This document shows, piece by piece, positions 1 through 5,874 of a stretch of 6,784 nt of DNA; positions within the stretch are counted from its first letter, which is position 1, and each line of letters begins with the position of its first letter. The stretch lies in NCBI GenBank assembly GCA_049652745.1, contig JBASEY010000064.1:1-6784 (forward strand). Direction: 5' to 3'. A model generated the notes under the pieces. It was not told the DNA's origin. It ran no database searches and saw only the letters and a list, made by a program, of their open reading frames with translations. The stretch is from JBASEY01 sp049652745. GTDB taxonomy: Bacteria; CSSED10-310. The translations under genes and the position numbers were made by a program.

Positions 1-35
1 AGTTCAAGATTCGGTCGGGTCTTTTTAAATGCCAT
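1..35 (-). CDS. Start of an unidentified protein, cut by the left window edge
   Basis: Only the first eleven codons are inside the window. Read on the minus strand from an ATG at 35-33 they give MAFKKTRPNLE and then run off the edge with no stop. The start is supported by an excellent Shine-Dalgarno sequence, AAGGAGGGAG (49-40 on the minus strand), placed at normal distance from the ATG. The gene is divergent from the TtcA-like gene that begins about 60 bases away. The short basic N-terminus does not allow a family assignment, and no function is proposed. Confidence 0.55.
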   Translation of the reverse strand, partial: MAFKKTRPNLE

Positions 36-53
36 TTTTCTCCCTCCTTGATG

Positions 54-59
54 ATTATA
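54..59 (-). promoter_or_regulatory. Possible -10 box (TATAAT) for the left-edge gene
   Basis: The minus strand reads a perfect TATAAT here, upstream of the left-edge start codon. No good -35 hexamer sits 16-18 bases further upstream. The implied start of transcription would fall at the edge of the Shine-Dalgarno sequence, leaving a leader of only about 12 bases. The hexamer match is real; its use as a promoter is weak inference in AT-rich DNA. Confidence 0.22.
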
Positions 60-94
60 ACACCAAAAGGGAGATTACAGGAATTAAGGAATAA

Positions 95-781
95 TTGCAA
101 TGTTATTTTGGAATCGTTACACTAGTAGCTGTTTCCGGCGGTAAAGATTCTTGGGTCTTGCTCGATGTGCTTCAACATTTTCTAAAAGTTAGCCCTGAAA
201 GATTTGAACTGATACCTGTAACGATAGATATTGGATTTTCCGAAAGTGAACTCGAAACAGTGAAATCAGGATACAGGCAAATTGCGCCAAATCTGCCTTG
301 GAAAATTATTAAAACGAAGATTACAGAAATAGCTTTGGAAAAAAATTCGCCCGGAAAGCATCTGTGTGCGTTTTGCGCAAGACTTCGCCGGGGTGCGCTC
401 TATCGCATTGCTTCAGAAAATCATTGCAACAAAATAGCTCTTGGACATCACGCTGACGATGCAATAGAAACCACGTTAATTTCTTGTTTTTACGAAGGCA
501 ATTTGACGTCGTTGCCACCAAAAGTAAAAACTGATGATCCGTCTTTATCGGTGATTAGGCCTCTTATACTGGTTTGGGAGAACGAAATCATACAATATAG
601 CGATGAGAGGAATTTTCCTACAATAACGTGTGAGCGTAAAAACGCGTCGGGAGGGAGAAGAAAACGTATCAAAAACCTTCTTGAACAATTGGAGCTGGAA
701 CATCCGGAAATCAAGAGAAATTTCCTGGCGGCTCTGCAAAAAATTATGCCCGAGCGCTTTTTGGATAATAAGTGGTTGTAA
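95..781 (+). CDS. ttcA: TtcA-like tRNA thiolation PP-loop ATPase, apparently missing its N-terminus
   Basis: TtcA-family enzymes make 2-thiocytidine at position 32 of tRNA, using ATP to adenylate the base and an Fe-S cluster to carry sulfur; they are cytosolic. With the TTG at 95 as start the protein has 228 residues. The PP-loop SGGKDS is at 14-19, the CAFC pair at 91-94 is followed by the TtcA signature RLRRGALY, and ALGHHADD lies at 115-122. A third cysteine, C179, sits where TtcA has its third cluster ligand. PPK..(S)DD and VIRPL segments also match E. coli TtcA. An in-frame TAA at 92-94 directly precedes the TTG, so the helical segment that normally precedes the first beta strand (roughly 20-45 residues) is absent. 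AAGGA at 86-90 gives only a tight spacing to the TTG. The family is clear; the exact start, and whether the gene is intact, is not. It could be a 5'-truncated or frameshifted gene. Confidence 0.85.
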   Translation: MQCYFGIVTLVAVSGGKDSWVLLDVLQHFLKVSPERFELIPVTIDIGFSESELETVKSGYRQIAPNLPWKIIKTKITEIALEKNSPGKHLCAFCARLRRGALYRIASENHCNKIALGHHADDAIETTLISCFYEGNLTSLPPKVKTDDPSLSVIRPLILVWENEIIQYSDERNFPTITCERKNASGGRRKRIKNLLEQLELEHPEIKRNFLAALQKIMPERFLDNKWL

Positions 782-804
782 AAATTAAAATGGTAATGTA
801 TTGT
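776..804 (+). promoter_or_regulatory. Possible sigma70-type promoter before the small basic gene
   Basis: TTGTAA (776-781) and TATTGT (799-804) are separated by 17 bases. Each hexamer matches the consensus at four of six positions, including the most conserved -10 positions. The site lies across the stop codon of the TtcA-like gene and about 50 bases before the small gene. This is a modest match in AT-rich DNA; the three plus-strand genes could equally be one transcript. Confidence 0.22.
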
Positions 805-844
805 GCCCGTCTTGGCAGGTAAGCGTTATGGACCTGTATATCAT

Positions 845-853
845 GGAGGTGAT
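845..853 (+). promoter_or_regulatory. Strong ribosome binding site that fixes the small gene's start
   Basis: GGAGGTGAT is a near-perfect complement to the 3' end of 16S rRNA. The GGAGG core lies 7 bases before a GTG at 857. This favours that GTG over the upstream in-frame GTG at 803, which has no such site. Confidence 0.75.
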
Positions 854-856
854 AGA

Positions 857-1036
857 GTGGCTTCAAATAGACAAAAATTAAAAAGAATTGAAAAAAGAAA
901 AGCCATAACCAGTGGAAAAGCAAGAAAAAGACTTGTTCGTTCAAAAGGTTCTACTCCGCCGTTTCCTGTTCACCCGGACAAACAGGGAAAACAGGTTGAT
1001 GTGTCTAAACTGGAGTTGACTGAACAGAGCGAATGA
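857..1036 (+). CDS. Small, highly basic conserved-looking protein of unknown function
   Basis: The product is 59 residues starting at a GTG: MASNRQKLKRIEKRK..., ending in TGA at 1034-1036. About the first 35 residues are dominated by lysine and arginine and look helical (N-R-Q-K-L-K-R-I-E-K-R-K, then G-K-A-R-K-R-L-V-R). A proline-containing link follows (S-T-P-P-F-P-V-H-P), then a more acidic tail. No membrane segment, signal peptide or cysteine is seen. The charge suggests binding to nucleic acid or the ribosome, but that is inference from composition only. It has the look of small basic proteins often left unnamed beside housekeeping genes; I cannot name a family. It lies between the TtcA-like gene (75-base gap) and the radical SAM gene, all on the same strand. 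The strong ribosome binding site makes expression likely. Confidence 0.7.
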   Translation: MASNRQKLKRIEKRKAITSGKARKRLVRSKGSTPPFPVHPDKQGKQVDVSKLELTEQSE

Positions 1037-1111
1037 TTTTGATTTGAGGGTGCCATTCTGCCTCGAAAAACGTCTTTTGAAATTCACGCCATTGCAAACA
1101 GCCTAAAAAAG

Positions 1112-2023
1112 ATGCTGAAAAAATGTGAGCTATGCCCGCACAGGTGCGGTGTTAATCGCCTCGAGGAGCGTTTGGGGCGTTGCGGTGTGGGAAACGGCGC
1201 GATTGTTTCGAGCGCGATGTGTCACCGAGGTGAAGAGCCACCATTGATCAAAGGCGCCGGCTCCGGGACGGTTTTTTTGTCCGGATGTGTAGCCAAGTGC
1301 TGTTTCTGTCAAAATTATCAAATCAGTTTGTTGAGGCAAGGCGAAAAAGTTTCAAATCTCCAACTCGCCAATATTTTTTTGTATTTACAAGAATTGGGGT
1401 GCTCAAATATTAATTGGGTCACTCCGACCCCCCACCTGCCGTTTTTACTCGAAGCGCTAGCGATCGCCATGGATAAGGGATTGAATCTTCCTGTTGTCTA
1501 TAACACTAATGGATATATGAGGTTAGACGTTTTGACAATGCTGGATGGAATCATAGATATTTATCTACCGGATATGAAGTACGGTGAGGAAGTCTGGGCT
1601 CTGGAATATTCCGGATTGCCGGATTATCCGGAAATAAACGTTCAAGCCGTTAAAGAAATGTATAGACAGGTGGGAGTTTTAAAATTTGATAACAATGGCG
1701 CAGCCCTATCCGGATTGCTTGTCAGGCATCTTGTTTTACCCGAGAACAGAGCCGGCACATTGAAGGTTTTGGATGCGATATCACAGATAGATCCAGATAT
1801 TCACGTCAGTGTAATGGCTCAGTATAGGCCTTGCTATCGGGCGATAAACCATTCGGTGTTGGGGCGGCCGCTGTATTTTGAAGAGTTTGAAGAAGCCGAG
1901 GAAATAGCCGAACGTTGTGGGCTCACCAATGTTTTTGCCCAATCGTATGAGCAGCTTCGGAGAAAAGACGGTTACTTTCCGGATTTTTCCCGAGATTCTG
2001 ATCGAATTTTTAATCAAGATTAA
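1112..2023 (+). CDS. PflX-type (COG1313) radical SAM protein
   Basis: This is a radical SAM enzyme of the PflX group, relatives of pyruvate-formate-lyase activating enzyme; their substrate is not established. Counting from the ATG at 1112 (303 residues), an N-terminal cysteine cluster C5-x2-C8-x3-C12-G-V-N-R with C24 is followed by a HRGEEP motif (38-43) and GSGTVFLSGC. The radical SAM cluster motif C59-x3-C63-x2-C66 follows, with the usual QN after it. Downstream segments such as NWVTPTPH, YNTNGY and IYLPDMKYG match the group. The ATG has no clear ribosome binding site, and the frame stays open upstream to 1043, adding residues such as PRKTSFEIHAIANSLKK. Family members usually carry a short helical segment before the first cysteines, so translation may start further up at a non-canonical codon. 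The stop is 6 bases from the stop of the convergent gpmI. Confidence 0.9.
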   Translation: MLKKCELCPHRCGVNRLEERLGRCGVGNGAIVSSAMCHRGEEPPLIKGAGSGTVFLSGCVAKCCFCQNYQISLLRQGEKVSNLQLANIFLYLQELGCSNINWVTPTPHLPFLLEALAIAMDKGLNLPVVYNTNGYMRLDVLTMLDGIIDIYLPDMKYGEEVWALEYSGLPDYPEINVQAVKEMYRQVGVLKFDNNGAALSGLLVRHLVLPENRAGTLKVLDAISQIDPDIHVSVMAQYRPCYRAINHSVLGRPLYFEEFEEAEEIAERCGLTNVFAQSYEQLRRKDGYFPDFSRDSDRIFNQD

Positions 2024-2029
2024 GAAAAA
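2007..2029. repeat. AT-rich inverted repeat at the convergent gene junction
   Basis: TTTTTAATC (2007-2015), a two-base centre, then GATTAA and AAAAA separated by a single bulged G (2018-2029) can pair as a hairpin. It sits across the end of the radical SAM gene and the 6-base gap before gpmI. It could slow or end transcription in both directions, but the stem lacks GC pairs and would be weak. Its role as a terminator is speculative. Confidence 0.25.
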
Positions 2030-3595
2030 TCAAATTGGTGATAAGGCATCCGAAAGGGTTCGCGATGTCATTTCATCGGGTATCGGCAAATCCATCAGTT
2101 TAAGAACAAGGGGAGCCACATCGGATAATATTCCTCTATCAGTTTTAAAAGAAAGTGCTTTCTCGGTATCAGGTGCAATCAAGTGCAATTTTACTGGATT
2201 TAATGTGTGAGCAGTTTTAGTCTCCCCTTTTTCATCCAGTAATTCTTCTGAATTTCCGTGGTCGGCCGTCACGATGACGAAATATCCGTTTTGGAGCGCC
2301 TTGTGAGCAATTTTCTCCACATTTTCATCAACATGTTGAACGGCTTTTATTGCTGCTTCAAAGTCGCCTGTATGGCCGACCATATCGCAATTCGCATAGT
2401 TCACCAGGATGAAATCATACTGGCCAGAAAGGCGCTCCAGCAGAACCTTTGTGACATCCACGGCGTTCATTTCTGGATGGCTGGCAAAAGAAGACGGGTC
2501 CCACAGGCTGGGAATTTCGATTTGGTCTTCATTGTGGAAAGGTTTGGTGCTTTTTCCATTGAAGAATGATGTCACATGTCTGAATTTTTGAGTTTCCGCT
2601 ATTCGCAGTTGACGTTTTCCATGATTGGACAAGACTTCTCCAAGAATGTTTTTCAAGTTTCCTTTATCGTCCATCGGTGGGAGAAGAAATGGTTTGAACT
2701 CGTCATAATATCGAGTCAATCCATAATAATGAATGTTTACATGTTCTGGCGAAAAAATCGGGCAATCAGGTTCAAGGAAAGCTTGTGAAATTTGAATGGC
2801 GCGGTCTTGTCTGTAGTTGAAATTTATAACGACATCGCCTGGTCGGATACCTGGATAAGACTCTGATATCAAAGGTTTGAGGTATTCATCGCTCATAGGC
2901 ATGCTGTCGGGAGTTTTGTCGTTTTCATAGGCGTTTCTCACTCCTTTTTCAAAATCGTTTACCCGCAGCCCGATTCCGTGAATCATGGCATCGGTGGCAA
3001 CTTTGACGAGGTTCCAGTTGTGAGATCGATCCATTCCATAATACCGGCCCCAAATGGTGCCGATACAAGCGTTAGGATCGGATGAGATAGTGTTTTTGAG
3101 AGTGTTGTAAAAAGACAAGAAGCTTCTTGGTGGTGTGTCTCGCCCGTCGGCAATGGGATGGATCCATATCGACGTGTGTGAAAAATCCCTTCGTAAAGCG
3201 TGGTAAAGTTCAAATAAGTGTGCTTGATGAGCATGAACGCCTTCATCTTGGAGCAACCCAACAAAATGCAGGCTTGTCTCTTTGTTTTGGAGGAATGCAC
3301 GAATTTCGTCAAACCGTGAAGACTTAAAGAGGTCTTTGTTTTGGATTGCGTTGAAAATGCGAGTCACTTCTTGTTCAACAACTCTTCCAGCGCCCATATT
3401 TAAGTGGCCGACTTCCGAAGACCCTTGGAATCCTTGTGGCAGGCCGACAGCTTCCCCATGACAGGACAGAAGCGTTTTTGCTGTTGCTGTTTCCAACCAA
3501 TCATTGAAAGGTGTTTTAGCACTGAAAATTGCATTTCCGGTTTGTTTCGTTGAGTAACCCCAGCCGTCTCGAACAATCAGCAAAACTCTTTTCAT
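2030..3595 (-). CDS. gpmI: 2,3-bisphosphoglycerate-independent phosphoglycerate mutase
   Basis: This cytosolic enzyme interconverts 3- and 2-phosphoglycerate in glycolysis and gluconeogenesis through a phosphoserine intermediate, using two divalent metals (usually manganese). At 521 residues its length is normal. It starts MKRVLLIVRDGWG, with metal-binding D10. The phosphoacceptor serine is S60 in GSSEVGHLNMGAGR. Further hallmarks follow in family order: HAHQAHL, IADGRDTPP, WGRYYGMDR, NFNYRQDRA, AETQKFRHVTSFFNG, NYANCDMVGHTG, VTADHGNSEE and TAHTLNPV. The more usual GQMGNSEVGH is here GFQGSSEVGH; the serine and the surrounding motif remain. AGGAAGGA (3609-3602) gives a well-spaced ribosome binding site. 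The gene follows the ATP-grasp gene by 31 bases on the same strand and is probably co-transcribed with it. No lesion is visible. Confidence 0.97.
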   Translation of the reverse strand: MKRVLLIVRDGWGYSTKQTGNAIFSAKTPFNDWLETATAKTLLSCHGEAVGLPQGFQGSSEVGHLNMGAGRVVEQEVTRIFNAIQNKDLFKSSRFDEIRAFLQNKETSLHFVGLLQDEGVHAHQAHLFELYHALRRDFSHTSIWIHPIADGRDTPPRSFLSFYNTLKNTISSDPNACIGTIWGRYYGMDRSHNWNLVKVATDAMIHGIGLRVNDFEKGVRNAYENDKTPDSMPMSDEYLKPLISESYPGIRPGDVVINFNYRQDRAIQISQAFLEPDCPIFSPEHVNIHYYGLTRYYDEFKPFLLPPMDDKGNLKNILGEVLSNHGKRQLRIAETQKFRHVTSFFNGKSTKPFHNEDQIEIPSLWDPSSFASHPEMNAVDVTKVLLERLSGQYDFILVNYANCDMVGHTGDFEAAIKAVQHVDENVEKIAHKALQNGYFVIVTADHGNSEELLDEKGETKTAHTLNPVKLHLIAPDTEKALSFKTDRGILSDVAPLVLKLMDLPIPDEMTSRTLSDALSPI

Positions 3596-3626
3596 TTATA
3601 TTCCTTCCTGTGTTGAGAGAGTTTAT

Positions 3627-4805
3627 CTATTGTGCTGCTTTTTGAGCAGCCAGCCAGAAGGCGTATTTAACGGGGTTTAGAATACTTGTTTTTCGTTGTT
3701 CAGCAAACAGGTCTTTTTGAGAGGAGGTCAAGCCGAAGCCGGAGGCAAGCCGTTCAAAGGCGATGCGACCGGGTTTTGAGTTTATCTCGATGACCCAAAT
3801 CTTATCGTCTATATCGATAAGTAAATCGATGCCGGCTTCCCCAATCAATCCGAACCGAGATTCCATAAATTGATAAGTATCAAGAGCTATTTGTCGCATT
3901 TTGGGAGCTAAGGTTTGCCATGTTGTGGGGAGCATTTTTGCCAGACACATTTCGAGGGGCATTACAACTCCTCCTTGATCGATGTTAGGAACATTTCCTT
4001 CGCTTGGGCTGATGCGGACAACTTCTCCCGTTATCGTTGGTTTCGTTACACCGTCGGTTCGTTGAGCGAGAATTCTGATATCAAAAAACCGACCAGCTAA
4101 TTTATTGATTTTAATTGTTTTTTGAAGAATTAAGTGTTGAAGGCCTATACTGTTTATCGAGCACAGATATTGCAGTATTCCGTGTAATTGCCATTTCGTG
4201 CGAACGTGGAGGTGTTTTTTTTCGAATGAAAAGGTAACGGTGTTGTTTTCTTTTACGATTCGAAAAATACCTTTTCCCATTCGGCCGAAGCGTGGTTTTA
4301 GGATCACATCTTGATGGAATGCAATATTTTCCCAGAGGTTATCGAGGTTGTCGATTGGTGATAGCAAAATTTGTGGTGTGGGAATATTTGAGTTTTTCAT
4401 AATTATCGAGAAGCTTTTTTTGTCGGTTACGACGTCGGCGAAATCAAGTGGGTTGAGAAAAGGGATTCCGATTTTTTTTTCGATATAGTGTTTTTGTTTT
4501 TGGATATTTTTGTCGAAACCTTCGAGAGATGAGTAGAATCGATCGATAAGAGCAGATGGGCAAGAAAAAAATTTTTTCTTTTTCCAGGAGTCTGTCCCCC
4601 AAAAATATCCGGTTGGCTGTATGTTTTCGATTAGCTCTCGTGGGTGGAAAATGCCCATTTGGATTCCCAATCTTTCTGCAGCTAAAAAAAAGTCTTTGAT
4701 AAGATTAGTTTGTTTTCCAAGTGGTTTACTTTGTTCTGGTTTGAAGTTGCCTAAAACACCTATTGTTGGTGTTGTTTTATTGTTTTTCATTTTCTGAGCG
4801 TCCAT
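3627..4805 (-). CDS. YheC/YheD-like ATP-grasp protein
   Basis: The protein has 392 residues from the ATG at 4805, or 387 from a second ATG at 4790-4788; neither has a strong ribosome binding site. An N-terminal Rossmann-like part (about 13-120: IGVLGNF, GIFHPREL, ALIDRFY) is followed by an ATP-grasp domain. That domain shows VILKPRFGRMGKGIFRI (about 167-183, ATP-binding lysine K170), FFDIRILAQR (240-249), the VPNIDQGGVV loop (272-281) and LIGEAGIDLLID (320-331). It ends with the WVIEINSKPGR metal and nucleotide motif (337-347), whose INSKPGR ending is typical of YheC/YheD. In Bacillus these proteins are described as endospore-coat associated. ATP-grasp enzymes ligate a carboxylate to an amine or thiol, but no substrate is known for this group. 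There is no signal peptide or membrane segment. It precedes gpmI in a probable operon. The sporulation link is family knowledge, not shown here. Confidence 0.85.
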   Translation of the reverse strand: MDAQKMKNNKTTPTIGVLGNFKPEQSKPLGKQTNLIKDFFLAAERLGIQMGIFHPRELIENIQPTGYFWGTDSWKKKKFFSCPSALIDRFYSSLEGFDKNIQKQKHYIEKKIGIPFLNPLDFADVVTDKKSFSIIMKNSNIPTPQILLSPIDNLDNLWENIAFHQDVILKPRFGRMGKGIFRIVKENNTVTFSFEKKHLHVRTKWQLHGILQYLCSINSIGLQHLILQKTIKINKLAGRFFDIRILAQRTDGVTKPTITGEVVRISPSEGNVPNIDQGGVVMPLEMCLAKMLPTTWQTLAPKMRQIALDTYQFMESRFGLIGEAGIDLLIDIDDKIWVIEINSKPGRIAFERLASGFGLTSSQKDLFAEQRKTSILNPVKYAFWLAAQKAAQ

Positions 4806-4813
4806 GTTTTAAA

Positions 4814-4827
4814 TTGGGGACGGACTT
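4814..4827 (+). repeat. Candidate REP-like recognition motif upstream of the RAYT gene
   Basis: TTGGGGACGGACTT lies in the intergenic space, flanked by AT-rich DNA, 8 bases from the ATP-grasp start and about 75 bases before the RAYT start. RAYT proteins act on short repeated palindromes placed beside their genes, so this GC-rich island is the natural candidate. A near copy (AGTCTGTCCCCCAA, opposite orientation) occurs at 4589-4602 inside the ATP-grasp gene. The sequence similarity is seen; the function is inferred. Confidence 0.35.
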
Positions 4828-4839
4828 AAAATTTTTTAT

Positions 4840-4868
4840 TTGACAAAACAATTCAAGTTTGTTAAGGT
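4840..4868 (+). promoter_or_regulatory. Likely sigma70-type promoter of the RAYT gene
   Basis: A perfect -35 hexamer TTGACA (4840-4845) is followed after exactly 17 bases by TAAGGT (4863-4868). The latter matches the most important -10 positions (T1, A2, T6). Transcription would start near 4875, giving a leader of about 28 bases that holds the ribosome binding site. This also argues against translation beginning at the TTG inside the -35 box. Confidence 0.5.
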
Positions 4869-4890
4869 TTTTTACAGGCGCCGGGTTGAG

Positions 4891-4897
4891 AAAGGAG
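4891..4897 (+). promoter_or_regulatory. Ribosome binding site of the RAYT gene
   Basis: AAAGGAG ends 5 bases before the ATG at 4903, a strong and well-spaced site. It selects that ATG rather than the in-frame TTG at 4840, which would add 21 residues. Confidence 0.7.
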
Positions 4898-4902
4898 TTT
4901 TT

Positions 4903-5874
4903 ATGCGGTATCCTAGACATAAAATTAGAGGAAAAGGATGTTATTACCATCTAGTCAATCATGTTTCGGGTCCTCGCCATGCGTTGCCATTCATGGAAGA
5001 AGACAAAGAAATGGGTTTTCAGATAGCTAAGAAGCTCCAAAAACTCTATTGCATAGATATTATATCGCTTTGTTGGATGAATAACCATTTTCATATGATA
5101 GTGTATTGCCCGGGAAATAAACCACCGCTAAACGATGTTGTTGAGCGATATAATTCTTTTTATAAACATGATGTTTATGGTCATCCTCCCTTGAATGCAA
5201 CGGCTCAGCCGAAACGGTGTAATAAAGTTGCAGAAAAATTAATTGATATCAGTGAATTTATGCGTTCGTTCCAACAAAGATTCACCAATTGGTTCAATAA
5301 AAAGAACAGCAGACAAGGGCCATTATGGAAAAGCCGGTTCTGGAGTTGTATTCTTGAAGGATCAATTGCTCTTTGGGAATGTGTAAAATATGTTGAACTC
5401 AACCCTGTTCGAGCTGGCCTTGTGGACGATCCTGGTAATTATGAATACGGCACTTGGGGTCGGTTTAGAAAAAAGCGAAACCAGCCATTTTATAAAAGTT
5501 TTATAAAACATTTGAAAAAAAATTTAAATCGACGTCGAAGTAAATTCAGAAAAGAAGGTATACAACTTAGTGTGTTAGAGCTTTTTGAATTGGAGATTAA
5601 AACAGCAATGCTTATTGAAGGCCGATTATTGGGTGAAGAAAAAAAGAAACTGCTAGAATCTGTGAATGTCCAAGAAAAAATGAACTTTAATAGATTTCTG
5701 ATACGAGTTTATAATTGGACATCGGGAATGATTATTGGAAGCTCCCGCTTTGTTGAAAACACGGCCAAATTATTTTATCAATCAGAGTATATAAAAAAGA
5801 AGAAAAAAGGCTATGGAAAAAATAGTCTAGGTGATTTCTTGGTGTGTTTTCATCGGGGGCAAGTGTTTTCTTGA
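4903..5874 (+). CDS. REP-associated tyrosine transposase-like protein (RAYT, Y1/HUH family)
   Basis: RAYTs are single-strand DNA nucleases related to IS200/IS605 transposases; they are thought to cut and mobilise REP palindromes as domesticated, single-copy genes. The 323-residue protein begins MRYPRHKIRGKGCYYHLVNH and carries the metal-binding HUH pair as H62-F-H64 in WMNNHFHMIVY. The FMRSFQQRFTNWFNKK segment (about 119-134) leads into RQGPLWKSRFWS and then YVELNPVRAGLVDDP (about 167-181). A basic linker and a C-terminal domain containing FNRFLIRVYNW and IIGSSRFVENTAKLF follow, as in the longer RAYT-like groups. At the position where many relatives have the catalytic tyrosine (Y-x-x-x-F/Y-N) this protein has F127, so another tyrosine may serve or activity may be lost. 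The reading frame is otherwise intact. Its last 25 bases overlap the end of the IS256 reading frame on the opposite strand. No flanking tnpB or obvious IS ends were found. Confidence 0.85.
   Translation: MRYPRHKIRGKGCYYHLVNHVSGPRHALPFMEEDKEMGFQIAKKLQKLYCIDIISLCWMNNHFHMIVYCPGNKPPLNDVVERYNSFYKHDVYGHPPLNATAQPKRCNKVAEKLIDISEFMRSFQQRFTNWFNKKNSRQGPLWKSRFWSCILEGSIALWECVKYVELNPVRAGLVDDPGNYEYGTWGRFRKKRNQPFYKSFIKHLKKNLNRRRSKFRKEGIQLSVLELFELEIKTAMLIEGRLLGEEKKKLLESVNVQEKMNFNRFLIRVYNWTSGMIIGSSRFVENTAKLFYQSEYIKKKKKGYGKNSLGDFLVCFHRGQVFS

Noticed and set aside
100..144. Fourteen-codon peptide from ATG 100 (MLFWNRYTSSCFRR), 9 bases after AAGGA
   Set aside because: It overlaps the P-loop coding region of the TtcA-like gene in another frame. 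Nothing else supports it as a leader peptide.
803..856. Longer form of the small basic protein starting at GTG 803
   Set aside because: No ribosome binding site precedes it, and the strong GGAGGTGAT lies inside this extension, in place for the GTG at 857.
2258..2788. Plus-strand open frames within gpmI
   Set aside because: They are antisense to well-conserved catalytic motifs of gpmI, and no family resemblance was seen in them.
4840..4902. RAYT translation from TTG 4840
   Set aside because: The TTG is part of a perfect -35 TTGACA, and a strong ribosome binding site precedes the ATG at 4903. The added residues do not resemble a RAYT N-terminus.
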